Positions 1 through 10,762 of a stretch of DNA of 64,000 nucleotides are shown in pieces; positions within the stretch are counted from its first letter, which is position 1, and each line of letters starts with the position of its first letter. A model generated the notes under the pieces. It saw only the letters and a list, made by a program, of their open reading frames with translations, had not been told where the DNA came from and searched no databases. The stretch is from Lepas anatifera (Eukaryota; Arthropoda; Thecostraca; Lepadidae): contig JAOTON010000948.1 in assembly GCA_034440635.1 (NCBI GenBank), forward strand, positions 186,001-250,000, in the 5' to 3' direction. The translations under genes were made by a program, and so were the position numbers.

Positions 1-1596
1 AACAAAACCTCCTATTTTGTTTTAGCTCAACTGCAGCCTCTTAGTAAGTAAGATACCCACACAGTAGCTTCAACATGTATTTCTGGTATTTCTGACTGTT
101 TTCTTCTCGCTAATCCGGCGCCAGAAACGCAAAACTTTGTGTTTACCCAAGTGGCTACCTGTGGTCCAAAGCAATTGCTGTGGTCCCTAATCGTAATTTT
201 CGTTGCCAGTCTGGCTACCAGACCATCTCTAATTCCGAAAAACGAGTCCTCAAGTACAACGTAAGCAGTGGAGTTACTATCTTATGCGGAGTAAATTCAC
301 TATGAATCCTGATACAGACCTTATATTTTTCTCTTTTTTTCAAAATGGTCGAATTCATATAAGAGAACGAATATTACCGTTCTCATGTCATCACAAATTA
401 GAGTACCTTTATCTCATGGCCTTATATGGGTTAATTTCGTTGCCGATATGGCTACCTACCCATCTCTAACTTAGCTGCGAAATAACGCGAGTGAGTAAGG
501 ATAAATTATTTGTCACTAATTTGTTTCGTCTGTCACTAACGTTATAATGGTACCTAAAATCAGTCAAAGGAGCATTGCATGTTATGGATCATTCTTTTTA
601 CGTAGCGGTAATATCGTGGAAATACTTGGCTTGTGCTGGTAAGTGCAATTCTTGATGTCTGTCCATTCTCCGTGATTGGCTACCTAAGTTCTGGTCCTTG
701 AACCTCATTTGGCTACCCACGGGCGTGGGCGAGTTGGTGAGATTCTTGACCTCTGCGGGGACCATCCGAGGCCTGCCGGTGCCGGGAGTGGAGCTGGGAC
801 CAATTATCTAAAAAAGTAAATCGCCTAGTCAGCACAATAAGTCCTCTTATCCCGTGGCATTCTACCACCCCTATGTCGGGCAAAAGTGTGAAGACCAACA
901 CCAATTGCAGAAAATTGGCGTCCGTAACGAAGTAGCCACTTTAAAGCCATACCTTATCTCCATTTGACACCCAACTGCCTAAGTACCAATGTCATACTAA
1001 CTGTTGAGGATGTGCTCCCAGCTTTATGAGCTGCGTGCGCATTGGACATCTGACACCTCGCGCGTGTCATAAAGGCTCTGACGCACAAACCGGGCTGGAG
1101 ACCCCACAACTGAGGCACAGGTTCATCCGTTTTGGATACGATGTCGTTTCAACACGAAAAACAGCCCAAACATGCACAGATGCACAAGTCTCTTCATTTT
1201 CGGAATCCAGTTGTTTGACCTGAATCCGTAATCGATTATATGGGCAACGTTTTGTTATGGTGAGTCGTACAGCCTAAACCGAATTAAAATTGAATTTATT
1301 TCACCCTTTTGTTGAACACGTGTTTTTCTGCTCTTATTTCCCACCTTTGATCGCGATTGCAAGAGTTCATGCGCTCCCGAGTTCATCTACTGCCCGTGCT
1401 CACGCACCGACAACCGCACCGACGACGGCCGGGCGGACGATTTTTGCGCGCATGGCGTCATTCTATGGCTAATTACACATTGATAAAGTCTAGAACGCAA
1501 ACAATCGTTGACTCCACTCAACAGATGAGATATAGGTACACAATTTTTCTATGCCACCTTTAACGTGAATTGCTGGCCCCACATGAGGGGTACATT
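1..1596. other. Gene-free stretch with a diverged duplicated segment
   Basis: I see no coding gene. A motif around 190-245 (TAATTTTCGTTGCCAGTCTG, then GGCTACC and CATCTCTAA) recurs in diverged form at 430-495, and further GGCTACC words occur at about 675-720. This looks like an old local duplication or a decayed repeat. The open frames here are short, without domains and overlap on opposite strands. Confidence 0.4.
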
Positions 1597-1732
1597 GCAG
1601 GTAGGTTAGTTTTTTCCGCGGAAATCTTGAGTTCCAAGACAAATTATATATTGAGTACCGGGTTTTCCGACTTGCTTTACAACTTGGCTATCTCAGTTAA
1701 AATCACGTTATTAAGGTGCCACATTCCCTTTA
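1597..1732 (-). mobile_element. Family E TTAA element, end fragment
   Basis: The segment is the reverse complement of the left part of the elements at 39232 and 56547 and ends in GGTGCCACATTCCCTTTAA. It shares the internal stretch about gaps in the host sequence reading ACAACTTGGCTATCTCAGTT and CCGGGTTTTCCGAC. Only one terminus remains, so it is a truncated copy. Confidence 0.75.
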
Positions 1733-2294
1733 AGGTGTGCATATTTTTGATAAAGTGGAATTAAATTCCCATGAGTGAAAATATTTTGGAATTAAATTGA
1801 ACATGATATCATGATGAAAGAGAACTGGCATACTGTATCTGTCGTAGACGTTTGAAGTTGGTTAATTTTAACATGGAACCCTATTGGTAAACTTTTTTCG
1901 CTTGCGTGACGTCATAGTAGATGCGGCTCCGGATTTTTACCGTTAAGGACCTTGGTAACACCACACTCATTCCATTTGAAATAGCTTCGTGCGTTCACCT
2001 AGAGTGATTTTACCACATTGCAACAAATTTTATCTGATATGGGGAGGTCAAATTTTCCCTTTCCTGATAAAGGGTGTGTTCCAGCGTCTCGTCTTCCTCT
2101 TCCTCCAGCATCCTCCCAGAATAGTGCGAAGATTTCAGATTTCCTCTCACAAATGTTCTTTTCTAGCTTTCTATTGGGTAGTAGAACTTAGTAGTATCTT
2201 CTACGTAGTGTTTACGTACGTAGTGTCTACTAACTGGTGTTTTCTACGTAGTGCCTACGTAGTGTTCAGTGTTTTTGTTTCTCGGATTTGAAAA
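1733..2294. other. No gene; cluster of TACGTAGTG words
   Basis: No coding evidence. Between about 2195 and 2265 the word TACGTAGTG and close variants recur four or five times, giving several TACGTA palindromes in 70 bases. A CRE-like TGACGTCA lies near 1906. Confidence 0.4.
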
Positions 2295-3076
2295 AGGGAA
2301 AACTCCAGGAGCCCCTTAGACCAACAGTTATGAGCCCTCCCAAGAGGCCCCTAAAACTAACTCTCAAGGATCTGAGACTGATCCTGGGGGGGTTGAGACT
2401 TACTGCCGGTTCCCTCTGAAATCAATAATAGTCGTAACCCCCTGATACCAACTCTCGGGACTCCTGAGATACGTTTTCAGAGGGCTGAGATGGAGGGAGG
2501 TAAGACCAACCCTCAGCGAAACCCATGCTAAAAACTGTTGCAAGTTTCCTCAGACTGACTCGGGCCTCCTTAAACCCACACTCGGGGGCGTGCCTGGGAC
2601 TAACTTGTGGGAGCACCTAAGACTGATACTCAGGCCCGAGTCTACGTCTCAGGCCCATGACCCTGAGAAGTAGTCCCTTGAGAGCTAATATGGTGCACCA
2701 AAATTATCTCTCCGAAGCCCCATGAGACTGACTATTTGAGGTTTCTGAGACTGATCTCCGAGGACCCTCTTATACTGGTTCTCGGGGCCCCCGAGACTGA
2801 TGCTTGGGGTACCTCTGAGATATATGGCGCCCGGAAGTTGACTCTCAGGGTCCCTGAGACTGACGCCCGGGTACCCTCTGAGTCCGACTCTCAGGGGCCC
2901 CTGAGACCTGTGAAATTGCCTCCCGAGATATAGTTTAGACCAAACGTCGGGGGTATCGCTGGGCCTAACTCTCTGAGGCTTTCGAGATTATCCCTCTGGG
3001 TGGGGCTGGGGGACTGGGACTGACACTCGGCGGTATCCCTGATACTATTTCTCGGAGGCCACCTAAGACTGACATC
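2295..3076. repeat. Degenerate ~23-bp minisatellite (CTGAGACTGA type)
   Basis: The region is built from imperfect units of about 23 bases, roughly CTGAGACTGA plus CTCAGGGGCCC. Clear successive units lie at 2740-2930. Many units contain the palindrome CTCAGGGGCCCCTGAG. Related scraps occur at 3605-3655 and 4430-4590, so a SINE at 3077 and other sequence probably interrupted a once longer array. Confidence 0.75.
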
Positions 3077-3268
3077 CGGGATTGTGGAGCGGTAGTGGAG
3101 TGGTCAGCGCAGCTGGCTTCCACGCAGCTTACCCGGGTTCAATACCCGGCAGCTTCTCTGAACAAGGAGGAAGCTGGCTCCCGAGAAACCTTTCCAATAG
3201 GGAAATAGTTGGTGACGCCATATGACCCTGGCAGCTGGTGCGTCCATAAACCCAAATAATTATTTACA
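3077..3268 (+). mobile_element. tRNA-derived SINE (shared-tail family)
   Basis: The head has an A-box-like segment (GTGGAGTGGTCAGCGC) and a B-box (GGGTTCAATACCC). The 3' body reads through AACCTTTCCAATAGGGAAAT and GACGCCATATGACCCTGGCA to an AT-rich AATAATTATTT end. The same tail occurs at 3945, 25468 (minus), 31590 and 39738. It sits inside the 23-bp minisatellite region. Confidence 0.85.
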
Positions 3269-3944
3269 TAATCGCCTGTAAATTGGGAACAACATATACA
3301 ACGCCAAACATAGAGACATTAAAAAAGACTAAATGCATATATTGAAATAGAAAAAAAAACAGCTGCGTTTCAAAACAACAAATTAGCGAAATTTCAAGAA
3401 AAATGAGATGGTTTCGAAAACGCTTAATTTATCGTGAGCGCAGCTAGGAATAGGGATAAAACTGAGACTATGTAACTCAACCATCATCTTTTGGTAACAA
3501 GGTGTAACTAACTGTATGAGTTGTATGTTGCTTTGTCCTATGAAGTAGGATGTTTTGTGACAGGAAATACAGTTTTTGTGAAAAACCCAAATAATTATTA
3601 TTTCACTCTCCCAGGATAAGTTCTCGGGGCCCCTGAAACCAGCACTTGAGGACATGGACGAATTGCGACACCGTGGCTTGCGTTCCTGTCTTATGAACCA
3701 TGAGCATCAGCGTCGAAAGCGGGAACGGGAGGGACGCGTCCTCTCTACTCGTAAATGAGGGGAATGTCCGTTAAGAAAATTGAAAAGCCACTTAATTTGT
3801 TTGCATTTTCTATTACCTGCGTGAATCACCATAGATGTGTTGGTGAATTGTACCGTCGTAATTGTTTCATATCCAGCGAAAATGCTCAGAATTTTCCCCC
3901 AGCCCCCTTCCGGTCATCGCCAGTCAGTGTTCCATTGCCCCGAA
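3269..3944. other. No gene; minisatellite remnant at 3605-3655
   Basis: AT-rich sequence without supported coding. At 3605-3655 a piece matching the CTCGGGGCCCCTGA minisatellite reappears. Confidence 0.4.
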
Positions 3945-4116
3945 TAACAATTCCGTGGCGACGCCCCTGGTCATAGGTCCCGGTTTGAAGTCCCGGCAGA
4001 GCCTCTGAATAAGTTGATCTGATCCCCAAAGTCCTTCCTTCCTGGAAAGATTTTCCACGACGCCGTATAACCTTGGCAACTGGTGCGTTGTTAAAACCGA
4101 ACAATTATTATTATTG
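3945..4116 (+). mobile_element. SINE, 5'-truncated copy
   Basis: A B-box-like CGGTTTGAAGTCCCGGC is followed by GAGCCTCTGAATAAGTTGAT, GATCCCCAAAGTCCTTCC, a GACGCCGTATAACCTTGGCA block and an AATTATTATTATT tail. It matches the complete SINE at 39738-39921; the first part of the tRNA-like head is missing or diverged. Confidence 0.8.
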
Positions 4117-6496
4117 TGCTCGAAGGGGGAAGGGGTGCACGGGGAAGGAGTCGTGCGCAGGCCAGTACAAAGGGTTATGTTAACTACAAGGATTTACGAC
4201 GCCAGGTAGCTGAGCTCGAGGATATGCAGGAGATACTTCAGAATCTAAAAAACAGGTGAGTGATCATTGGCGGACGCAGGGGGTAGGGCCAATCCGGTCA
4301 TGGCCGCCCCAAACGCTGGAAGGGGGGAAACTATCCTTTTCCCACCCCCAAAGGCCGGAGAAGTTTTTTTTTAAAGCGTTAACCCTAGGTCTGTAGAGCA
4401 AAAATATTTGCAACCCCCGATATATTGGCAGGCCCCGAGACCAACTCTTAGGGGCCCGAGACCAATACATCGGAAACGCTCTTGATACTTGGAGCCCCCA
4501 ATACAAACAGTTGAGGACCCACATGACCACCTCTTGAGGATCCCTGATACCAATTCTTGAGCACCCGGAGTCAAAATTCAGTTGTCATTTGGGTTCCCCC
4601 GGAAACTCCATCAGACATCACTGGTGGGCTCCCATGCAAGGGGACCCCTTGCAATGTTTAGACTCAGCCCAACGGGTGGGGGCAGTCGCCCCAATCAGCC
4701 CCCTGGATCGGCGCCTGATGAGTGATGCTGTGTTTTACCGATATGGGTAAGACAACGTGCGGGTTATTTTCTTGCTTGAGAGGTGGCTCAATGCTTACCC
4801 TTTTTCTACCGATGGTCTTCCGATTGCATTTGGGGCCAGAAAACGCTTTAGCTTTCGCATAGAGACTGAACAGTTCCTTTTGAAGCAGAGGTAGGTACAA
4901 GGGGAGGGGCTAAGAGGGCTCATGCCCCCTTCCACACCATGAAATGTCAGAGTGACTAAAGTAAATGCGTAGTCGGGTGCTGTCCCGACACTATGGCGGG
5001 GAGGCGCGAGCGCCCAAGCTTCCCCCTCCCCCGAAATAAAGTCCTGAATCTGACGCTGTTGTGAAGACGTAATCCGAGTCTCGTTTTACCCTGGTAAGAA
5101 GCCTTGCAACAACCTTGTTCCCTCCCCGTTACGCACTGGTAAAGCGGTTGTGTAAGCAAGGTTCTAATCTCGTCACGCTCTTGTAGGAAGGCTGCGGTTG
5201 CGTACAAGGCGGACACAAGGCTTTGTTCTACCCTTGTTATGGGGTAATCATGACCTAGTAGAGGGCTTGTGGGGACGTTGTCAGCCACTGTCTTTGCCAT
5301 GTAGCTTAACCATAGTTAAGTTACAAGGTTTGCACAACGTCTTCTAGCAACCCTTGCCGTACTATGGTTCTACCATTGTTCTACATGGTCTTTCCTTGTA
5401 TTTGCCTTGTTTTTGTGGCACGGATTTTGAACGTACAAGCTTTGCGTTTTACCCTAGTAATTTTCCATGTAAACAAGGGTCCGACAAGGCTTGCCCTTGT
5501 AAAATTTCTTTCTGTGCTCAATTTTTTCTGGTGGCGACGCTTATGTATGCTACCACCACAATGATAAATAAAAAGGCTGAGTTCTTCATACCGCCACACC
5601 AGCAACCAGTCTTACGCACTTTGACCACACAGTGTCCCGTCTAATCCATGAATGAGCTCTTAGCGCTCACAACTGACTGCGTGTGAAATGAGAGCATCAT
5701 GCAATGTCACGGTACTGGCTTCGATGTGGGCTTCCAGTCGAATAGAACAGGATGTTTGATTGTTTGTAGGTCAGCGTTCTTCTCCAGCGTTGTGATCAGT
5801 TGATGCTGAGGCTGTTTTGCCGGGATTTCCCGTAACTACGCGCTCTGTTTCGTCTTCGCACGATGGAGAAGACAGCCACGGGTGGAAATGTTTTAAAACA
5901 ATTTTTGTGGATTGCCAATTTGGGACCAGAAATAGAACAAAGTTATAATTATCGGGTGGTGTTCTGTCTTATTTTTGTTAGGCGAGCCTGCATTTGGTCA
6001 ATTTTAAGTCATCTGTCTATTTCACTGGGGGCCAATTTCCAGGCACTGGGGAGCATTTCGGCCGACTGGGGGGGGGCAAATGGCCCCTAGTTGACATGTT
6101 AAAAAATGGCCTGATAGAACTGGAAAAGTCACCAAACCTGACGAAAATGGCCTAACGGGAACCCACACATACGCATACTCATAGGCATATAAACACACGC
6201 CACACACAGCGCTCCCTTGCTCGCTCGGTAAGAGGGTATTGGGACTGTCAACACTTTTCGCTTCAACCAAAAGCTTACCTTAAGCCTCCAGTCACTCTGT
6301 ATTTGGAAAAAAGTTTACTCAAGGACTCTAGCCATCTCCACCTTGCACTCCTCGCCCGATGACGGTCAATGGCTGAAACGTGGCGTTTACACTTTTTATT
6401 TATATTTACCTTGTCTTAGCATTTTTTTACTTTTAAAGGTTTAGGCGCTTTAGTTTCTGGACTTCAGCTTTCTTGGCGGCCTTCGTCTTATGATTT
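4117..6496. other. No supported gene; decayed repeats
   Basis: 4430-4590 carries remnants of the GAGACCAACTCTTAGGGGCC minisatellite. 4267-4330 and 6035-6095 are G/C-rich scraps resembling ends of inverted-repeat transposons. 6160-6215 is CA-rich. 5000-5500 has many CTTGT/ACAAGG words without a clear period. No frame shows a recognisable domain. Confidence 0.35.
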
Positions 6497-8188
6497 TTAA
6501 CACGCGCATTGACGGGGGGCGGGTACCCGCCCCCCCTCGGGTTTTTCAGAGATAGTAGTAAAACGGCGGCGCGTAGCGCCGCCGTACTTGGCATACCTTT
6601 TCCTTCATCATTTTTACAACTTCTATGAAAATTTTAAGGTTAGGTCATCTCAGGTCAGGTCACCAGTACAGGTCAAGTGACCTGACCTCAAAAAAGTTTA
6701 AGATGGCATAAGTCGGAGCAGGGTGAACTTATCCTATTGAAACTCATATCACATAATGGGCCCACCGAGTTCTCTAAAATATGTTCCGGTATTTTTTTAT
6801 CGATGACCTAAGGTCAGGTACGAGGCATGACCTCTCCGTTGGAAATACATGGGAAAATTTGTTTTACTGTATAACTCAGTAACAGATAGCGATAGAGCAT
6901 TTATTTTAGCTGCATTAGACTCGCCTTGGCTTTGCAGTTCTAATGATATGCATTTTATATAATTTGACCCTGACCTGACCTCAGGTCAGATCAAATCCTT
7001 GATTTGACCTAGCAAGGTCAAATTATATATCATTCGATTCGGCTTGCTGCGAAGATTCATATAGTTCAAGTCGTTTTGCTCTATCTTTACTTGTTCAGAT
7101 GAAATGACCGAAAAACTTAATTTACATGTTATCCCTATTACGGCATGTTTTGAGCTCTCGTGACCTTAACACGCGCATTGACGGGGGCGGGTACCCGCCC
7201 CCTCGGGTTTTTCGGAGACAGCAGAAAAACGGCGGCGCGTAGCGCCGCCGTACTTGGTATACCTTTTCCCTCATCATTTTTACAACTTCTGTGAAAATTT
7301 TAAGGTTAGGTCATCTCAGGTCAGGTCACCATTACAGGTCAAGTGACCCGACCTCAAAAAAAGTTTAAGATAGCATACGTCGGAGCAGGGTGAACTTATC
7401 CGATTGAAACTCATAGCACATAATGGCCCCACCGAGGTCTCTAAAATATGTTCCGGTATTTTTGATATCGATGACCTAAGGTCAGGTACGAGGCATGACC
7501 TCTCCATTGGAAATACATGGGAAAATGGTTTTTACGGAATAACTCAGTAACGGATGGTGAAAGAGCATTTATTTTAGCTGCATTAGACTCGCCTTGGCTT
7601 TGCAGTTCTAATGATATGCATTTTATATAATTTGACCCTGACCTGACCTCAGGTCAGGTCAAATCCTTGATTTGACCTAGCAAGGTCAACTTATATATCA
7701 TTCGATTCGGCTTGCTAAGAGGATTCATATAGTTTAAGTCGTTTTGCTCTATCTTTACTTGTTCAGATTAAATGGCCGAAAAAACTGAATTTACATGTTA
7801 TCCCTATGACGGGCATGTTTTGACCTCTCGTGACCTTAAATGTGACCTGACAAAAAAATGGTTCAAATGTTTTTGATGGAGAAGTGGATGGGCAGCCCAA
7901 CGCCGTTTACCGTTTTTCGCTACCTACCGTGGTTCTCGAGATCTTAGGGGGCGGGTACCCGCCCCCCGTCAATGCGAAGGTGGCTCAGACCCCCGTCAAT
8001 GCGCGTGTTAAATGTGACCTGACAAAAAATGGTTCAAATATTTTCGATGGAGAAGCGAATGGGCTACCCAACGCCGTTTACCATTTTTCGCTACCTACCG
8101 TGGTTCTCGAGATCTTAGGGGAGGGGCGGATACCCGCCCCCTTCGTCAAAGCGAAGGTGGCTCAGACCCCCATCAATGCGCGTGTTAA
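6497..8188 (+). mobile_element. Family A TTAA element split by a nested family A copy
   Basis: The left terminus TTAACACGCGCATTGACGGG starts at 6497 and the matching right terminus ends at 8188 (TCAATGCGCGTGTTAA). The outer element is interrupted at 7166-8011 by a complete copy of the same family in the same orientation. Rejoining at the single TTAA in TGACCTTAAATGTGACC leaves about 850 bp, equal to the inner copy. Near the left end are the palindrome GGCGGGTACCCGCC and a 10-bp-stem hairpin (ACGGCGGCGC, loop GTA). It has no transposase, so it is non-autonomous. The TTAA target suggests piggyBac-type mobilisation, which is inference. Confidence 0.88.
7166..8011 (+). mobile_element. Family A TTAA element, complete inner copy (846 bp)
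   Basis: Flanked by TTAA at 7166-7169 and 8008-8011. The inverted termini are TTAACACGCGCATTGACGGG and its complement. By hand count it carries 16 AGGTCA/TGACCT hexamers, including a 23-bp near-palindrome at about 7640 made of TGACCTGACCT and AGGTCAGGTCA around one C. The right part has the GGCGGGTACCCGCC palindrome again. The long plus-strand reading frame at 7884-8330 crosses element boundaries and is not a gene. Confidence 0.9.
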
Positions 8189-8516
8189 AGTCTTTAATCG
8201 CTTTTACTGTCTTCGTTTTTCATCTCTTTGGTGTCGTAGCTCATTCCCACAACACTCTTTAGATGTTGTGGGCATCGGACCGCTTCGTCAAGTTCAGGCT
8301 GCCCCCCCCATTCTACCGCCGCTGGAGTGACGGAACACACAATTGAGTGTCAGGTGAAGGAGGCCGGGTCCTGCTCTCTGCGGCCATAGAGCTCACATAT
8401 CAGAGCGGCTGGGCGGGGCGGCCGCACGACACCTGCAGGTATCACCCAATGACGGCCGGGAAACGGCATCCCAAACAGAGAGGGGGGGGTAACGCGACGG
8501 TGCTGTGAATTTCCCA

Positions 8517-8772
8517 GTTGGCGGAGTGTGCTGGAGAGTCGCAGGTCTACAGGTAGTCGTGATCCTGGTCACTGCTGTGGCCGGTGGTACCAATGATCCT
8601 GTTGGCGGCTTGTGCTAGAGCGTCGCAGGTCTACAGGTAAGGGTGATCCTGGTAACTGCTCTGGACGGTGCGTTAACACTGATCCTGTTGGCGGCTTGTG
8701 CTGAAGCGTTGCAGGTCTACAGGTAAGGGTCACTCTGGTCACTGCTCTAGCCGGCGTGCTACCACTGATCCT
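8517..8772. repeat. Tandem repeat, three units of 84-86 bp
   Basis: Units start at 8517, 8601 and 8687 with GTTGGCGG and share GCAGGTCTACAGGTA and CTGATCC. They look like a recent local tandem triplication. The flank 8189-8516 holds no recognisable gene. Confidence 0.85.
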
Positions 8773-9663
8773 TTTCATTGGCTCTTTAATGAACTAGTTG
8801 TTTTTTTAGGTATGTGTAGCTTGGTGTGGCAGGTGGTTTCGGGGTCAGGAGCCCCTGGATTTTGGGCATTCCATAGGCTTTGTATAGAGCTTGCATGACC
8901 GTGAAAACGTTAACTCATCAAGGGCCCCCAAACCTGGGTAGAAAAGAGGTCTCCAGCTGTGTGCGTAGTCAAAAAGGATTGACACACAAGAGGAGTTCAA
9001 ATATTTACATACACAGGTGCTAAGAGGAGGGGGGGGCAGTAACCACCGCGTAAAGTTTTTTGCAGATGAAAAAATTACCACTATCATTAGATAACACTTT
9101 TTTATCTATCACGTTTTATAAATAGGTGAGGCGAAGTATGCGACGTGGAAAGTAAAGTTGTTGATTATTATCGTTATGATTGTTGGGTAGATAATAAGCT
9201 GGTCCCTTGAAACTTGCGGCTGGAAAATCAATATTTTAAAAATTAATCCTGGCGGTGACAATGTCCTGGTTATCTCTCTGCTAGTCGGGACTTCGTGGCT
9301 TGTTCCAATGAACATCATATGGCTTCTGATAAGTATTTTAAGTCTTCCTGTGATAATTCAGAACATCTTGCAAGACTACTACTTCGGGCAGTGCAGCATC
9401 TGCTGCATTCTACCTGGTTTCACATCCCGCGGGCCGTCTACTTATGCGCTCACCTGTTTTGTGATTTCGGGCTGTCATCAAGGATTTAACTTCAAAATGA
9501 TTGCTAAATGAAGCTGATTTCTGATTGCAGAATGATTACTGAATTATTCAAAATGAATGAGTGATTCAGAATAATATTTCAGAGAACCGAAAAACAAGAA
9601 GAGGGAACAGCCCCCTGCGCAAGCGTGGTTACGGCACACTTCAAAATTACGATAGAAAACGAT
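8773..9663. other. No supported gene
   Basis: Mixed unique sequence with only short open frames on both strands, none with a recognisable domain. I see no repeat structure. Confidence 0.4.
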
Positions 9664-9726
9664 TCTATGGACCCGCCCCCCTGTCAAAGCGAAGGTGGCT
9701 CAGACTCCCGTCAATGCACGTGTTAA
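9664..9726 (+). mobile_element. Family A right-end fragment
   Basis: It contains AGCGAAGGTGGCTCAGAC and the terminus GTCAATGCACGTGTTAA. It joins directly to a family F piece at the TTAA. The intact F copy reads TTTTAAGGCATTTGG at this point, so the junction fits an A insertion into F at TTAA, with the left side of A later lost. Confidence 0.7.
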
Positions 9727-9832
9727 GCCATTTGGAGGTTGAATTCGCAAAACATAGAAGAGGACTCCTGAAACAAGTTTTTGTGGCCTTTTGATCCAGC
9801 AGATACAATTTGTTTCGCTCATCTACCTTTAA
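9723..9832 (+). mobile_element. Family F end fragment
   Basis: It matches the right end of the F element at 11550-12036: CATTTGGAGG, then AACTCGCAAAA-like, GACTCCTGAAACAA, TTTTGATC and an ATCTACCTTTAA terminus. Confidence 0.7.
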
Positions 9833-10762
9833 GGTTTTTTTAGAATGACAAAAAAAACGTTGAAGCGGTAGGAACGTGTCGTAGAAGTCTACCACTTAAC
9901 TCATAATTTTCCCACCATTCCTGAATTTTTATCCCAGGCCACACTAAGTCAGGTCACCAGGTGAGGTCAAACAAGGGCATCTCAATTCGACTATCGATCT
10001 GTATTATAGCTACATTTCTAGGCCGATCGAATTTAAACTTTCTACATTTGATGAACATTCCAGGGTCCACAGCAATTATCTCCGCGATTTTTTTTATTTG
10101 GCGACCTTAGTTCAGGTCATGAGGTGACCTTTTGCGTAGAAAAGGCATGAGCAAAGCTGTCTTACTATCTAAAAGTTACCCCCAAAATAAAATCTTCAAA
10201 TTTCTCAGAAAAGCACTCACGGACAGCCTTTCACGGATCCCAGGGGCGATATTTTCCCCGTTGGCTTATCTAAGGTCATCACAGGTGCCCAGGGTCCAAA
10301 TATTATGTTGACGATAAATGTTCGCCTTTTCAAGCTAGAGCGCTGAAATAAACGTCATCGTGTATCAATCATCATTACCTTTCTTTTGATATACGACAAG
10401 ATTACTTTATGACCTTCCGTGACCACTGGTCACCTTAGGTCACGAGGTGCCCAATGAAGGTCAAACCACCAACGGGAGGTCATTATGTTCCACATAGCGG
10501 AGAAAACCCTAGTAGTTTCCTATCAAATCTACTTTACCAGACTTCAATGGCTCTAATGGCATGCAAGCTATGCCCAGGTTCGTAGGCATTGCACATTTTT
10601 GTGGAAATAGCCTATCGTGACCCAACGTGACCCATGGATATTAAGCCATTGACCTAAGCATTAAAATATGGCTGGAAAACCCATAGTGAAATCACACGAG
10701 ACATCCAAAGCACTTTGAAGATTTACACTAATCCCCAAAATTGTCGGTGTCAGAGGGGGACA

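Noticed and set aside
7884..8330. A 148-residue plus-strand open frame with internal repeats
   Set aside because: It spans the right ends of two nested family A elements; the internal repeat is the duplicated element end, not a protein repeat.
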